DNA of 64,000 bases from Nitrosomonadales bacterium. Lineage in GTDB: Bacteria; Pseudomonadota; Gammaproteobacteria; Burkholderiales; Gallionellaceae. The stretch lies in contig JADJWO010000001.1 of the NCBI GenBank assembly GCA_016716325.1, forward strand, positions 1,674,001-1,738,000, written 5' to 3'. The first letter of the stretch is position 1; every line of letters starts with the position of its first letter. Both the position numbers and the translations under genes were made by a program. Shown here in pieces: positions 1 to 9,119 of the stretch. The notes under the pieces were generated by a model. It was not told the DNA's origin and ran no database searches. It saw nothing but the letters and a program-made list of their open reading frames with translations.

Positions 1-78
1 TGGAATCAGAAGGGATATATCCTGCCGGTTGACATTGCCGCCGACCCGGAGGTGATGCTGGTGTGCCGCTTGTCGTGA
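1..78 (+). CDS. C-terminal end of an unidentified protein (partial)
   Basis: An open frame enters the window at base 1 and stops at TGA 76-78, giving the last 25 residues of a protein, ending in MLVCRLS. The fragment is too short to assign to a family. It converges on the leftward phosphotransferase gene that ends at 161. The 82 bases between the two show no clear terminator hairpin with a T run. That it is coding is only an inference from the open frame at the edge. Confidence 0.35.
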   Translation, partial: WNQKGYILPVDIAADPEVMLVCRLS

Positions 79-160
79 TCCAATCCGATCAACATGGAGC
101 ATCAGTACCCGGCAAACAACAGATACCTCCCTTCTCAGACGGTCACCCGGATGCTTCTCG

Positions 161-2680
161 TCAGCCCAATATCTCCACCCGCCCGTTCCTGCCATCCACC
201 TTCACCCGCTGACCATTGCTCAGGCGAGCCAGCACGCCGCGCACGCTCATCACGGCGGGTATCTGCATTTCGCGTGCGGTGACCGCGCCGTGCGAGAGCG
301 GGCCGCCGCTTTCGGTGATGACGGCGCAGGCGCTATAGAACAGCGGCGTCCAGGCGGGGTTGGTGGTGCGCGCGACCAGCACCGCGCCTTTGGGGAAGCC
401 GGCGAAGTCGTCGGGGGAGCGCACCACGAATACGCTGCCTTCGGCGACGCCGGCGCTGCCGGCGAGGCCACTCAGCACGTCGCCGGAGGCGCTTGCCGCG
501 ACATCGTCTGGCGTGTCTTCGCTGAGGTTCCATGCAGGCGTGCTGTCGCGGTGTTTCAGATATTCCGCCTTTTCTTCGCGGATGGCCGATGCCAGCGCTG
601 ACCATAACGCCGGGGTGTCGCTTTCGATGGCTTCCTGCAACGCCCGGTAATGGGCGAAAAATATGTCCATTGGATCGTCCAGCACCTTGCGCGTCTGCAA
701 ATGTTCGCCGAGACGGCGTAATCCCTTGCGCAGCGGCAGCGTGAGGCGGGTGGTGTGGTAATGCTCGACGTCGTCCAGTGTGGTGTAGGCGCGCACCAGT
801 CGCAAGACTTCGTGGAAGAAGAAATGCAGCCGTTGCGGGATGCGTGCATACAGTGCAAGTTCGGCTTCATGCATCGCCAGTTTGAGTTGGCGTTCGCGCT
901 CGCGCGGAGCGTCTTCCTGTGGCATCGCGGCCATCAGGCGCAGGTTGTCGAGCACCAGCCAGGGCGCTTCCAGCCAGGTCGGCTGGTAGGGGTCAAAGTC
1001 CACTTCGCGGTGGCCGTGGTCGCGCAGGAATTTCTCGAATTGCGCGGCGAAACCGGTATGCGCCTCCAATTGGCCCGTCTCGATCAGCGTGCGTGAAGGC
1101 GCCGACGCGATCATTGCCCCGAGATTGGTATCGCTGCGGATCTCATTGGCCAGCGCGGCCAGTTCCTTGTTGATGATGCCGGTCTTGGTTTCGGTGTGGG
1201 CGATCAGTGTATCGAACAGCGCCGCCGCTTCCTGCGGATTGCCGGTCAGCATCTGCAGCAGACCGTGCAACAGACGATAAAGCGTGCGCTGGGTGATGGA
1301 GATGGCGATGTTGGGCAGGAAATAATCGGCGCCGAGCCGGTTCACGCGCAGCACGTACTGCCACACTTCGGCCAGGCTCTCGCCTTGCAGGTTTTCGGCG
1401 TTGAGTTCGCCCAGCGTCAGCAGGTAGTAGTCGAGGTCGCGCGACCATTCCAGCGGCAGGTCCTGCACCCATGCATAGTCACTGCGCAGGTGCGGGATGG
1501 CGGCTTCCAGTTCCTCCAGGTTGCGGATCGCGAACGGCATGCGGCGGCCGTAGATTTCCACCGCGTTCTGGTTGCCGTAGATGTAGTGATCGAACATCGC
1601 GAACCACTTGCCGGAAAACGCCGGGTAGCCCATCAGCCTGAACGAGTGGTTGAGCGAGCGGTGGAAACCGTCCTCGACCATTTCCCAAGCCAGCGGCGTG
1701 ATCACGTTGGGGAAGCGCTCGGCGGATTCGTCGCGCGTCCAGCGCGGCGGGATGCTGGTGATCGGGCGCGATTGCAGCAGCCACAGCTTGCCGGAACTGA
1801 TCGCCCATTCGATGTCCTGCGGGAACTGGTACGAGGCCTCGACACGGCGCATCAGGTCGGCCAGTCCGGCGAGTTGTGTTTCGTCCATGCTGGCCCGGTT
1901 CGCATCCTCGCCTTCCACTTCGACCTCGACCGTGCCCTGTGCAGTGTTGACGATGCGCTGGGTTTTCTCGCCGATGGCGCTACCGAGCAGGCTGCCGTCG
2001 CGCGCCAGCACGAACTGGTCGATCGCGCCTTCGCCGCTGACCACCGATTCACCCAAACCGAAGTTGGCATTGACCAGCATCTCGTCGATGTTGCCGCTGA
2101 TCGGGTTGAGGGTGAAGCCGACCCCGGAAATTTCTGACGGGATCATCGTCTGTACCACCACCGCCATGGTCGCCTGCAACTGGTCGAAGCCGAGCCGCTG
2201 ACGGTAGGCGATGGCACGATCCTGCCATAACGAGGCATAGCAGGCGCGGATGCGTTCGAGGATGGCGTCTGCGCCGTGGATGTTGAGGTAAGTGTCATGC
2301 TGCCCGGCAAACGCCGCACTGGCCAGGTCTTCGAAGGTGGAGGAAGAGCGCACGGAGAATGCCGCATCGGGCGGAAATGCGGCAAGTTGCTGGCGCACGG
2401 AAGCCTCCAGCGAGACAGGTAACGGCATCTGCTCGAGCTCGGCACGCAATTGTGCGGCCTGTCCCTGCAGCTTTGCGGCGTTGGCATAATCAAATGCCGC
2501 GACCCGGCTGTGCAAGGTCGCGGCCGTCGCAATGTATTCGCGGTAAGCGCTTGCTGTCACCACGAACCCGGAGGGGACCGGAAAGCCGCGTTGCGTGAGC
2601 AGCGAGAGGTTGGCACCCTTGCCGCCGGAAAGCTCATGGCGGCAGGCATCGGGTTCGGTAAACGCGAGCGTCAGGTTCAT
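161..2680 (-). CDS. PEP/pyruvate-binding phosphotransferase, Rph/PEP-synthase-like
   Basis: An 839-residue protein with the layout of PEP synthase and rifampin phosphotransferase. An N-terminal ATP-grasp/PPDK domain (about 1-310) carries GGKGAN near residue 19 and ends at LQSRPIT near 305. A long middle domain covers about 310-720. The C-terminal swivelling domain carries the phospho-accepting histidine (about H797) in GGPLSHGAVTARE. No PEP-synthase TIM-barrel domain follows, so the architecture matches Rph (about 865 residues) better than PpsA. The frame is open further upstream, but ATG 2678-2680 overlaps the PAP2 stop by 4 bases and begins the conserved N-terminus, so it was chosen. It is the last gene of an acyltransferase-PAP2-phosphotransferase operon. 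The acceptor is unknown; antibiotic inactivation is possible but not shown. Confidence 0.85.
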   Translation of the reverse strand: MNLTLAFTEPDACRHELSGGKGANLSLLTQRGFPVPSGFVVTASAYREYIATAATLHSRVAAFDYANAAKLQGQAAQLRAELEQMPLPVSLEASVRQQLAAFPPDAAFSVRSSSTFEDLASAAFAGQHDTYLNIHGADAILERIRACYASLWQDRAIAYRQRLGFDQLQATMAVVVQTMIPSEISGVGFTLNPISGNIDEMLVNANFGLGESVVSGEGAIDQFVLARDGSLLGSAIGEKTQRIVNTAQGTVEVEVEGEDANRASMDETQLAGLADLMRRVEASYQFPQDIEWAISSGKLWLLQSRPITSIPPRWTRDESAERFPNVITPLAWEMVEDGFHRSLNHSFRLMGYPAFSGKWFAMFDHYIYGNQNAVEIYGRRMPFAIRNLEELEAAIPHLRSDYAWVQDLPLEWSRDLDYYLLTLGELNAENLQGESLAEVWQYVLRVNRLGADYFLPNIAISITQRTLYRLLHGLLQMLTGNPQEAAALFDTLIAHTETKTGIINKELAALANEIRSDTNLGAMIASAPSRTLIETGQLEAHTGFAAQFEKFLRDHGHREVDFDPYQPTWLEAPWLVLDNLRLMAAMPQEDAPRERERQLKLAMHEAELALYARIPQRLHFFFHEVLRLVRAYTTLDDVEHYHTTRLTLPLRKGLRRLGEHLQTRKVLDDPMDIFFAHYRALQEAIESDTPALWSALASAIREEKAEYLKHRDSTPAWNLSEDTPDDVAASASGDVLSGLAGSAGVAEGSVFVVRSPDDFAGFPKGAVLVARTTNPAWTPLFYSACAVITESGGPLSHGAVTAREMQIPAVMSVRGVLARLSNGQRVKVDGRNGRVEILG

Positions 2681-3543
2681 GCGGGATTCTCCGTGGTTGG
2701 GGTGTATCGGTTCGCGATCCACAGTGCCCAGGCGGCCAGCAGTGCACCGCAGAGTACGTCGATCAGGTAGTGGTAGCGCAGGTACAGGGTTGAGCACCAT
2801 AGTCCCAGGCACGGTAACAGGCAGATCCAGAAGCGGCGGCGGTTGTGCCGGAAATCGAAGCCGAGGATGAACAGAGACACCGCCACATGCAGGCTGGGGA
2901 ACACGTCCACGCCGGTTGATCCCATCTTTACCAGCGAGGCATTGAACACCGTCAGCGGCCCGCCCGTCAGCTGCGTGGCGAATGCGTCGCCGAAGGCGAG
3001 GTACGGCCCGGCAGCCGGCACCAGCGTGTAGCCGAGGAAACCGACACCATAGAGCGAAAACAGGCCGGCGATGAAGGACTTGCAGCGCCACATCGGGCCG
3101 AGAAAATTCACCACTACCCCCATGATCAGATAGGGGAAGAAGAACAGGTAACACAGACTCATCAGTTCAGTGAGCCCCGGCGTGACCAGGTGCTGCCACA
3201 ACATGGAGGGTGTGTCGCCGAGCAGCGCGCTGTCGATGCCGCGCAATATGGTGTCTTCCTTGCTGCTGGAGATTGCCGGCACGGCGGAGCGCATCTGCTG
3301 GAAATACACGTTCATCGCGACCGGGTAGAACAGCAAACGCCATCGCAACGAGGCATCGGTGTTGCGATGCCGGTCGTAGGCCACCAGCATCAGCGCAGCG
3401 AGCAGCCCCGCGCCGAACATCAGCGTGTCGCCCCAGAACATACCCTGCACGGAGAGCAGGCGCACGAAGGTGACGAGCAGGAACGCCCCAAAAAACATCT
3501 CGTGTTCATACAGTGCGGGCAGTGTCCGTGTGGTGCTAGGCAT
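2677..3543 (-). CDS. PAP2-superfamily membrane phosphatase/phosphotransferase
   Basis: A 288-residue integral membrane protein with about six hydrophobic segments. The PAP2 active site is visible as PSLHVA (216-221, H219) and RYHYLID (256-262, H258 and D262). The AUR1/inositol-phosphotransferase-like subgroup shows this spacing, with Leu instead of the Gly of the PSGH motif. It probably removes or transfers a phosphate or phospho-headgroup from a lipid or prenyl phosphate at the outer face of the inner membrane. It overlaps the acyltransferase by 8 bases and the phosphotransferase by 4, so the three are translationally coupled. The substrate cannot be read from the sequence. Confidence 0.85.
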   Translation of the reverse strand: MPSTTRTLPALYEHEMFFGAFLLVTFVRLLSVQGMFWGDTLMFGAGLLAALMLVAYDRHRNTDASLRWRLLFYPVAMNVYFQQMRSAVPAISSSKEDTILRGIDSALLGDTPSMLWQHLVTPGLTELMSLCYLFFFPYLIMGVVVNFLGPMWRCKSFIAGLFSLYGVGFLGYTLVPAAGPYLAFGDAFATQLTGGPLTVFNASLVKMGSTGVDVFPSLHVAVSLFILGFDFRHNRRRFWICLLPCLGLWCSTLYLRYHYLIDVLCGALLAAWALWIANRYTPTTENPA

Positions 3544-4768
3544 TCCGTGACCTCATGCAATCCTCCAGCGACGCGCGCCAGTTTAACAGCGGCTGGCGCA
3601 ATTGCGGCGCCAGCGCCCAGTTGTGCAGTGTGATCGCCAGTTTCTGCACGCGGCGCAGCGATTTGATCCCGATGATGCTGACTGAAAGATAGGCCGGCCA
3701 CAGCCATGGCAGATGCGCCCACAGCGCTGCGCAGAGCAACAATGCCGCCCACAGCAGCAAGGCGGGAAAGCCCGCCAGCAGACGCCACAACGCGATGGTA
3801 TTGATGCCGTCGCTGAAGCGCTGTCCGGCCCAGCGTGCGATCAGTAACGGCGGCGCATTGAGCGCGCAGGCCAGCGCGGTAAACGGCAGCAACAGCAAGA
3901 ACAGCAGCGGGTAAGCCCAGGCGTGACGCATCGGCATCAAGGGTACGCCCTGATGCAGCCACAGACGCCGCCCTGCCGGCGTCCCGAGAACTTCGGTTTC
4001 CAGTTTCGCTGCCAACGCCTCCGCTTCCGGCAGGCCGCGTTCCAGGGTTTTCAGCGCCGCAAAATAGCTGCGCCGGCTGCCCAGTGTCGCGGCATAGGCG
4101 ATGCGCTCGCGCCGCGCAAAAGCTTCGGCATCTTCCGCCTGCACCGCCAATTCCTCGAGCGCGGCGGTGATGCGCTCGTGCAGGACTCGTACCCGCTCCG
4201 CATCGGAGGTCCCGGCGGGTAGCCGCGTATCGACGGGGTTCCCCGCCACCACCTCGGCGTCGCTCTGCCACACCCATGCCTGCTCGTAGTGGATGCCCAG
4301 CGGTATGACCACAGGTGCGGTACCGATATTTTCCAGCAATCGTGCCAGTGTGCGTGCCGCGCCTTTGTGGAAGGGCAAGTGGCGGCATCCCAGGTCGCTG
4401 GTTCCCTCCGGCAGGATCAACAGTTCGCCGCCCTGTGCAAGGTAGTCCGCACAGGCGTCTATTGCCGTGTTGCTGTTGGCGGATTCGGTAACACGGCCGG
4501 TCGCATGGTCCTTCTTCCGCGCAACTTCGATCCCGTCAAAAAAAACCCGGCCGATCAGGCTGCGGCGCAGTTGTACTGAAATCAGGAAATTGGCTCGAGG
4601 GAATTGTGATTTGTAAACGTAACCGTCAACCGCGCCGTTACGATGCAATGCCACAAAAAACAGCGGGCCTTGCCGGGGCAACATTTCCCCATTCAGCAAA
4701 CGGACGCGATGGTAGTAGAGGAATACAAGCAGTTGGCTTAACAGCCGATACCAGCAGTTTTTCAGCAT
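3536..4768 (-). CDS. PlsC-like acyltransferase with C-terminal membrane segments
   Basis: A 410-residue protein of the 1-acyl-glycerol-3-phosphate acyltransferase superfamily. Motif I is unusual, with H42 and D48 (HRNGAVD) five residues apart rather than the standard four. Motif II resembles FFDGIEVARKKD, and motif III is PEGTSDLG (E121). The C-terminal third has two or more hydrophobic segments, so it is membrane anchored. An in-frame ATG at 4847-4849 would add 27 residues, but that lies upstream of the predicted -35/-10 pair at 4805-4833, so ATG 4766-4768 (MLKNCW) was chosen. It heads the operon with the PAP2 protein and the Rph-like enzyme. A role in acylating a phospholipid-type precursor is likely; the exact acceptor is not known. 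Confidence 0.8.
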   Translation of the reverse strand: MLKNCWYRLLSQLLVFLYYHRVRLLNGEMLPRQGPLFFVALHRNGAVDGYVYKSQFPRANFLISVQLRRSLIGRVFFDGIEVARKKDHATGRVTESANSNTAIDACADYLAQGGELLILPEGTSDLGCRHLPFHKGAARTLARLLENIGTAPVVIPLGIHYEQAWVWQSDAEVVAGNPVDTRLPAGTSDAERVRVLHERITAALEELAVQAEDAEAFARRERIAYAATLGSRRSYFAALKTLERGLPEAEALAAKLETEVLGTPAGRRLWLHQGVPLMPMRHAWAYPLLFLLLLPFTALACALNAPPLLIARWAGQRFSDGINTIALWRLLAGFPALLLWAALLLCAALWAHLPWLWPAYLSVSIIGIKSLRRVQKLAITLHNWALAPQLRQPLLNWRASLEDCMRSRNA

Positions 4769-4804
4769 GTCCGCCCGTTCGAGGTGGTAAAAATTATGCC
4801 GGCA

Positions 4805-4833
4805 AGTATAAGTGCCCGCCCAAACGGAAACAA
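4805..4833 (-). promoter_or_regulatory. sigma70-type promoter for the acyltransferase operon
   Basis: Read on the minus strand, TTGTTT (4828-4833) and TATACT (4805-4810) are separated by exactly 17 bases. The -10 box lies about 36 bases upstream of ATG 4768. This separates the acyltransferase-PAP2-phosphotransferase operon from the RND operon upstream. It is assigned by pattern only. Confidence 0.5.
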
Positions 4834-4903
4834 CGCGGCCACTTTGCACGATCTGATGACATGATTGCGCAAGATTGTGCAGCCATGGAACCCGGTGGGT
4901 TGT

Positions 4904-7900
4904 TTACGAATGCCGATGCGGTTTCATGACCACCACATAGAGCAGCGGCATGACGAACAGGGTGAGCACGGTGGAGATGCTCAGCCCGAACACGATGGCG
5001 GAAGCAACCGGGCCCCAGATCAGGGATTTCCCGCCCAGCCCCAGCGCCAGAGAGAGCAGGCCGCCTATGGTGGTCGTGGTGGTGATGAGGATGGGCACCA
5101 CGCGCCGCCGCGCCGCATAGACCGCCGCGTGGATGATGCTCATGCCGTCGGCGCGCCGCTGGTTGGCGGCGTCGATCAGCACGATGGCGGAGTTGACCGC
5201 GATGCCGACCAGCGCGATGACCCCGTACAACGTGTACAGACTGAGCGGGTTGCCCGAGAGCAGCAGGCCGAAGGCCACGCCGGTGAACGCCATCGGCACG
5301 GTGCTGATGATCATCAGGGGTTGCCAGTAGCTGCGGAACTGCGTGGCGAGGATGAGGTAGATCAGGCCGACGCCGAGCAGGAACAGCAGCAGCATGGAGT
5401 CCAGACTCTCCTGGATGTCGTCCATTTCGCCGGAATAATCGACCGATACGCCGGGAAACCCGGGCGAGAGGTTGTTCCATGCCTCGCGCGCCAGGGCATT
5501 GGCGGCGAGCGTGTCGGTGACGGTCTTGTCGAGATCGGCCTCTATGGTGATGGCGCGGCGCAGGTCGTAATGCTTGATCACCCCCTTGGCGATGCGTGAT
5601 TCAGTCGTGACCAGACTGGCGAGCGTCGTGGTACCGCCGTTCGGCAGTGCGACCGGCACTGCCAGCGCGTCTTCGACATCGTCCAGCGGACGGCCCAGGG
5701 CGCGCACGCGCACCTCGATCTTCTCGCCCTGGCTGCGCGCCGCAGCGACGATCTCGCCCTCGCTGTGCAGGCGAACCAGACGGGCTACGGTCATGGGCGA
5801 CAGGCCGGTGGCCTTGACCGCTTCACCGTCCACTTGCAGCACCAGTTCATGGCGGCCCGGCAGGTCGTCGTCGCCAAGGTCGCGGATGCCCGGGACAGCG
5901 GCCACCTTTGCGCGCAGTGCATCGGCGGCGCGGCGCAGTTCGGCATAATCGTCGCCGCGCAGACGCAGCTTGACCGGCTTGGAGGAAGGCGGCCCGCCGG
6001 ACATGACGAAGAAGGACACCTTGCCCTTCAGCGGCAAGGATTCGATCTCCTTGCGCATCGCCTCGACGATGACGTCGGCATCGCGCATGTCGCCAACCCG
6101 GGGCAATAGCGATACAACCGTCTGTCCGTAGGCGTCACCGTAGAGCGGCTCCGTGTCGGTGAACTTCACCCCGGCGTAGGAGGCGACGGCGCGCGTCTCT
6201 TCGGGGCGCAGGTGTTTCCTGACGGCGACCTCCAGTCGCTCGGCCTCATGCAGCGTGGTCTCAATCGCGGTGCCCGGCGGCATGTCCAGGCTGACGTAGA
6301 ACAGGCGCATCGGATCGAAGGCGAAGAAATTGGTCTTGACCAACCCCCCGACGACGGAGCCCACCGCCAGCACGAACAGCATGACGATGATGGCAAGCGT
6401 TTTGCGTGCATGGCGCAAGGACCACAGCAGCCAGCGCGAATAGCGCAACCGCAGGAGGTGGGTGAAATTGGTGCGCCAGACGTGCAGGCGCGAGGGGCGG
6501 CTGAAATCCATGCGCAGTGCGACCACATGCGTGGGCAGCATCCAGAAGGCCTCGAGCAGGCTGATCAGCAATGCCAGCGTGACCACGAAGGGGACCACTT
6601 TCATGAAGTCGCCGATGATGCCGGGCAGCAGCATCAGCGGCAGGAATGCGGCAATGGTGGTGAGCACCGAGGCGAGCACGGGCAGGCCCACGCTGCGTAT
6701 CGCATTGAGCGCGGATTCCAGCGCGGATTCGCCGCGCGCGATGCGGAAATACATGTCCTCCACGATCACCACGGCATCATCCACCAGCATGCCGAGCGAG
6801 ATGATGACGCCGAGCAGGACGGTGAGATTGAGCGTGTAACCGAGCCCGTTCAATATCCAGAAGGTGCCGAGCAGGGAGAACGGGATGCCGAGGGCGATCA
6901 GGGTGGCGATGCGGCTGCCGAGGAACAGCCAGGTGATGAACAGCACAAGGATCAGGCCTTGCAGGGCGTTGCGCTCCATCAGGCTGATGGCTTGTCGGGT
7001 GGGGACGGTCTGGTCGTCGAGCAGGGTGAGTTGCACACCGGAAGAAGCGATGCGCGTGCCCTGCTGCGCGAGATAACCATTGATGTGCTGCACCAGTTCC
7101 AGCGTATTGGTGTAGTTCTTCTTGTTGACGGCCAGCAGCACGCCGGGGCGGCCCTTGCGGGACACCAGACTGCCGGCCTTCTCGCGCCCGCGCGCCACTT
7201 CCGCGACCGCCTCTATCGGGATCGCCTGGGCGCTGTGCGGGGGTTGGAACACGGTCAGTCCGGCCAGATAGTCGGGGTCGCTGTCCTGCCCGACCACGCG
7301 CAACAGCCATTCGTCGTCGCCCACCCGGACGCGGCCCGCCGGCGTGTCGCGGAACCAGCCGGCCACCGAATCGGCGAGGTCGGCGGCGCTCAGCCCGCGT
7401 GCGGCCAGTGCATCGGGGCGGAATTCGATCTGCAGCTCGGGATCGGACAGGCCGGTGGTGAGCACCTTGTCCACCCCGGGCATGCGTTCGAGGTCCGATT
7501 TGATACGGTAGGCATGGCTGCGCAGGGTCTCGTCGAAATCGTTGCCTTCCACCAGGATCATCGCCGTGGGGAAGCCGTTGGAGGTGGTGATCTCGAACAC
7601 TTCGGGACGCGTCGCGTCGCGTGGCAGTTCACGGTCGGCGGCGGTCTGTACCTCGCGGCGCATGTCGTTGATGCGCTTGTCGTAGACGCGTTCCGGGATG
7701 TCGCGGAAGCGCACCAGTATGCTGGCGATGCCCTCGCGGCTGGTGCTGGAGACGAAGCGGATGTCCGGGATGCGCGCGATGGCGTCTTCCAGCGGGTCGG
7801 TGATCTTCTTCTCCACGTCCTGCGCCGAAGCGCCGGGTAATGCGACGGTCACCACCAGCCAGTTGAAGTTGATCTCCGGGTCGCGCTCGCGCGGCATCAT

Positions 7901-7990
7901 GTTATAGGACAGCATGCCCATCAAGAGCACTACCGCGAACGTGATGTTGGCGAACGGGTGGTTGCGGATCAGCGCGGCAAAAATCTTCAC
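4904..7990 (-). CDS. RND-family efflux permease (HAE1/AcrB type)
   Basis: A 1028-residue proton-driven inner-membrane transporter of the usual RND length. Hydrophobic segment 1 is at about 13-33, a large periplasmic loop follows, and the second half repeats the pattern. The TM4 motif GMLVDDAVVIVE near residue 400 carries the paired Asp residues of the proton relay, as in hydrophobic-amphiphilic pumps; the CusA metal-pump signature was not seen. Its start overlaps the adaptor stop by 4 bases (7987-7990), so pump and adaptor are coupled. The outer-membrane channel is probably the TolC encoded divergently at 9854. The substrate is unknown. Confidence 0.95.
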   Translation of the reverse strand: MKIFAALIRNHPFANITFAVVLLMGMLSYNMMPRERDPEINFNWLVVTVALPGASAQDVEKKITDPLEDAIARIPDIRFVSSTSREGIASILVRFRDIPERVYDKRINDMRREVQTAADRELPRDATRPEVFEITTSNGFPTAMILVEGNDFDETLRSHAYRIKSDLERMPGVDKVLTTGLSDPELQIEFRPDALAARGLSAADLADSVAGWFRDTPAGRVRVGDDEWLLRVVGQDSDPDYLAGLTVFQPPHSAQAIPIEAVAEVARGREKAGSLVSRKGRPGVLLAVNKKNYTNTLELVQHINGYLAQQGTRIASSGVQLTLLDDQTVPTRQAISLMERNALQGLILVLFITWLFLGSRIATLIALGIPFSLLGTFWILNGLGYTLNLTVLLGVIISLGMLVDDAVVIVEDMYFRIARGESALESALNAIRSVGLPVLASVLTTIAAFLPLMLLPGIIGDFMKVVPFVVTLALLISLLEAFWMLPTHVVALRMDFSRPSRLHVWRTNFTHLLRLRYSRWLLWSLRHARKTLAIIVMLFVLAVGSVVGGLVKTNFFAFDPMRLFYVSLDMPPGTAIETTLHEAERLEVAVRKHLRPEETRAVASYAGVKFTDTEPLYGDAYGQTVVSLLPRVGDMRDADVIVEAMRKEIESLPLKGKVSFFVMSGGPPSSKPVKLRLRGDDYAELRRAADALRAKVAAVPGIRDLGDDDLPGRHELVLQVDGEAVKATGLSPMTVARLVRLHSEGEIVAAARSQGEKIEVRVRALGRPLDDVEDALAVPVALPNGGTTTLASLVTTESRIAKGVIKHYDLRRAITIEADLDKTVTDTLAANALAREAWNNLSPGFPGVSVDYSGEMDDIQESLDSMLLLFLLGVGLIYLILATQFRSYWQPLMIISTVPMAFTGVAFGLLLSGNPLSLYTLYGVIALVGIAVNSAIVLIDAANQRRADGMSIIHAAVYAARRRVVPILITTTTTIGGLLSLALGLGGKSLIWGPVASAIVFGLSISTVLTLFVMPLLYVVVMKPHRHS

Positions 7991-8955
7991 AGCGCCTCTT
8001 GACCGCGAGTCACGATCTGCGTGCCGGCGGGCAGGTCGGGGACCGCGACCGGGCGGCCTTCTTCGGCTTGCGGCAGTTCAAGGAAGCGCGGTTTGCCCTG
8101 TTCGAGCACGAACGTCCCGAGGCGACCGTTGCGCCGCGTGACAAGTTCCGTCGGCAGGTGGGGGAGGGGGCTTTGCCATACGATGCGCCCGCTGCTGCCG
8201 CTGGTCGCCGTTTGCCCGGTGAATTTCAGGCGTGCCTCCAGCAGGCGGGTGGATCGGCTGAGCGCGGGCGACAGACGGATCATTTGTACCGGGTAGCTGC
8301 CTTGCGGGGCGACGAAAGTGATCCTGCCGGCCTCGGTCAGCGAGCGGTCCTTTTCCTGGATGTCGGCGCGCACTTCGATGCGTGACAGGTCGCGCACCGT
8401 GATCAGGGGCGTGCCGGGCGCGGCCATCTCGCCCACTTGCGCGATGCGTTCCAGCACCACGGCGGGGAAGGGCGCGCGGATGTCGCATTTGCGCGCCGCA
8501 TTGTGCGCGGTGTTGAGCGCGCTGCGGGCAACCGCAGCTTCCGCGCGGGCGCTTTCGGTCTGCGCGAACTGCATGTCCAGTCCCGCCGGCGAGATGAATT
8601 TCTGTTCGGCCAGTTTGCGGCTGCGTTCCAGTTGCGATTCGGCCACCCTGGCGCGCGCCTCGCCGGCCTTGAGGTTGGCCGCCGCGCGTTCGCTGGCGAG
8701 CAGGTAGTCGCTGCATTCCAGCCGAACCAGCGCTGCGCCTTTCGCCACCGTTTGCCCGGATTCGACCGGGATGCGCTCGACCCGCGCGGCGATCTCCGCG
8801 GACAGGCGGCTTTCGTTCAGGCTGACGGCTTGCGCCGAGGCGCTGCGTTCGGGATGGACGGCCACCTCGTTGAGCGGTCGGGTCTGCAAGGCAGGTGCGC
8901 CATGGGCCGGGATCGCCAGGCCGGTCAGCAGGACAAAAAGTATCGTTCGGTTCAT
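7987..8955 (-). CDS. RND efflux periplasmic adaptor (HlyD/MFP family)
   Basis: A 322-residue protein with an N-terminal signal peptide ending in a PAHGAP-like site near residue 20. It has the membrane-fusion-protein order of half-lipoyl (GQTVAKGAALVRLECSDY), alpha hairpin rich in Ala/Glu/Arg (about 80-140), second lipoyl half (KCDIRAPFPAVV) and beta barrel. It would connect the RND pump to the outer-membrane channel. It is the first gene of the leftward pump operon and is divergent from PIMT-tolC. It is shorter than AcrA (about 397) because the C-terminal membrane-proximal domain looks reduced. Confidence 0.92.
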   Translation of the reverse strand: MNRTILFVLLTGLAIPAHGAPALQTRPLNEVAVHPERSASAQAVSLNESRLSAEIAARVERIPVESGQTVAKGAALVRLECSDYLLASERAAANLKAGEARARVAESQLERSRKLAEQKFISPAGLDMQFAQTESARAEAAVARSALNTAHNAARKCDIRAPFPAVVLERIAQVGEMAAPGTPLITVRDLSRIEVRADIQEKDRSLTEAGRITFVAPQGSYPVQMIRLSPALSRSTRLLEARLKFTGQTATSGSSGRIVWQSPLPHLPTELVTRRNGRLGTFVLEQGKPRFLELPQAEEGRPVAVPDLPAGTQIVTRGQEAL

Positions 8956-8981
8956 TCGTTATCTGTCTCCGTACGGCGGCG

Positions 8982-9010
8982 ATTATCCTAGCACAGCCGT
9001 TGACGGCCAA
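8982..9010 (-). promoter_or_regulatory. sigma70-type promoter for the adaptor-RND operon
   Basis: On the minus strand, TTGGCC (9005-9010) and GATAAT (8982-8987) are 17 bases apart. The -10 box lies 26 bases upstream of the adaptor ATG at 8955. It is back to back with the PIMT promoter at 9040-9068. Confidence 0.45.
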
Positions 9011-9039
9011 ACGGAGTATCCTGCCGGTACCCGCCAATG

Positions 9040-9068
9040 TTGAGGTGGGCGGGGCGTGTTGTTATACT
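9040..9068 (+). promoter_or_regulatory. sigma70-type promoter for PIMT-tolC
   Basis: TTGAGG (9040-9045) and TATACT (9063-9068) are separated by 17 bases. The -10 is about 50 bases upstream of the PIMT start. With the minus-strand promoter at 8982-9010 it forms a compact divergent control region between the two efflux half-operons. Confidence 0.5.
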
Positions 9069-9119
9069 GCCCGGCGAACGGATGCAACCAGACAATCTAT
9101 AAAGAAGATGGAGAGGGAG

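Noticed and set aside
2681..3154. Longer N-terminus for the Rph-like protein (to 3154)
   Set aside because: The upstream part lies over the PAP2 gene in another frame and adds nonsense residues; the conserved protein starts at ATG 2680.
6212..7840. 542-codon plus-strand open frame
   Set aside because: Exactly antisense to the RND permease; composition (many Gln, His, Asp, Gly) is the usual shadow of a GC-rich gene, and no family motif is present.
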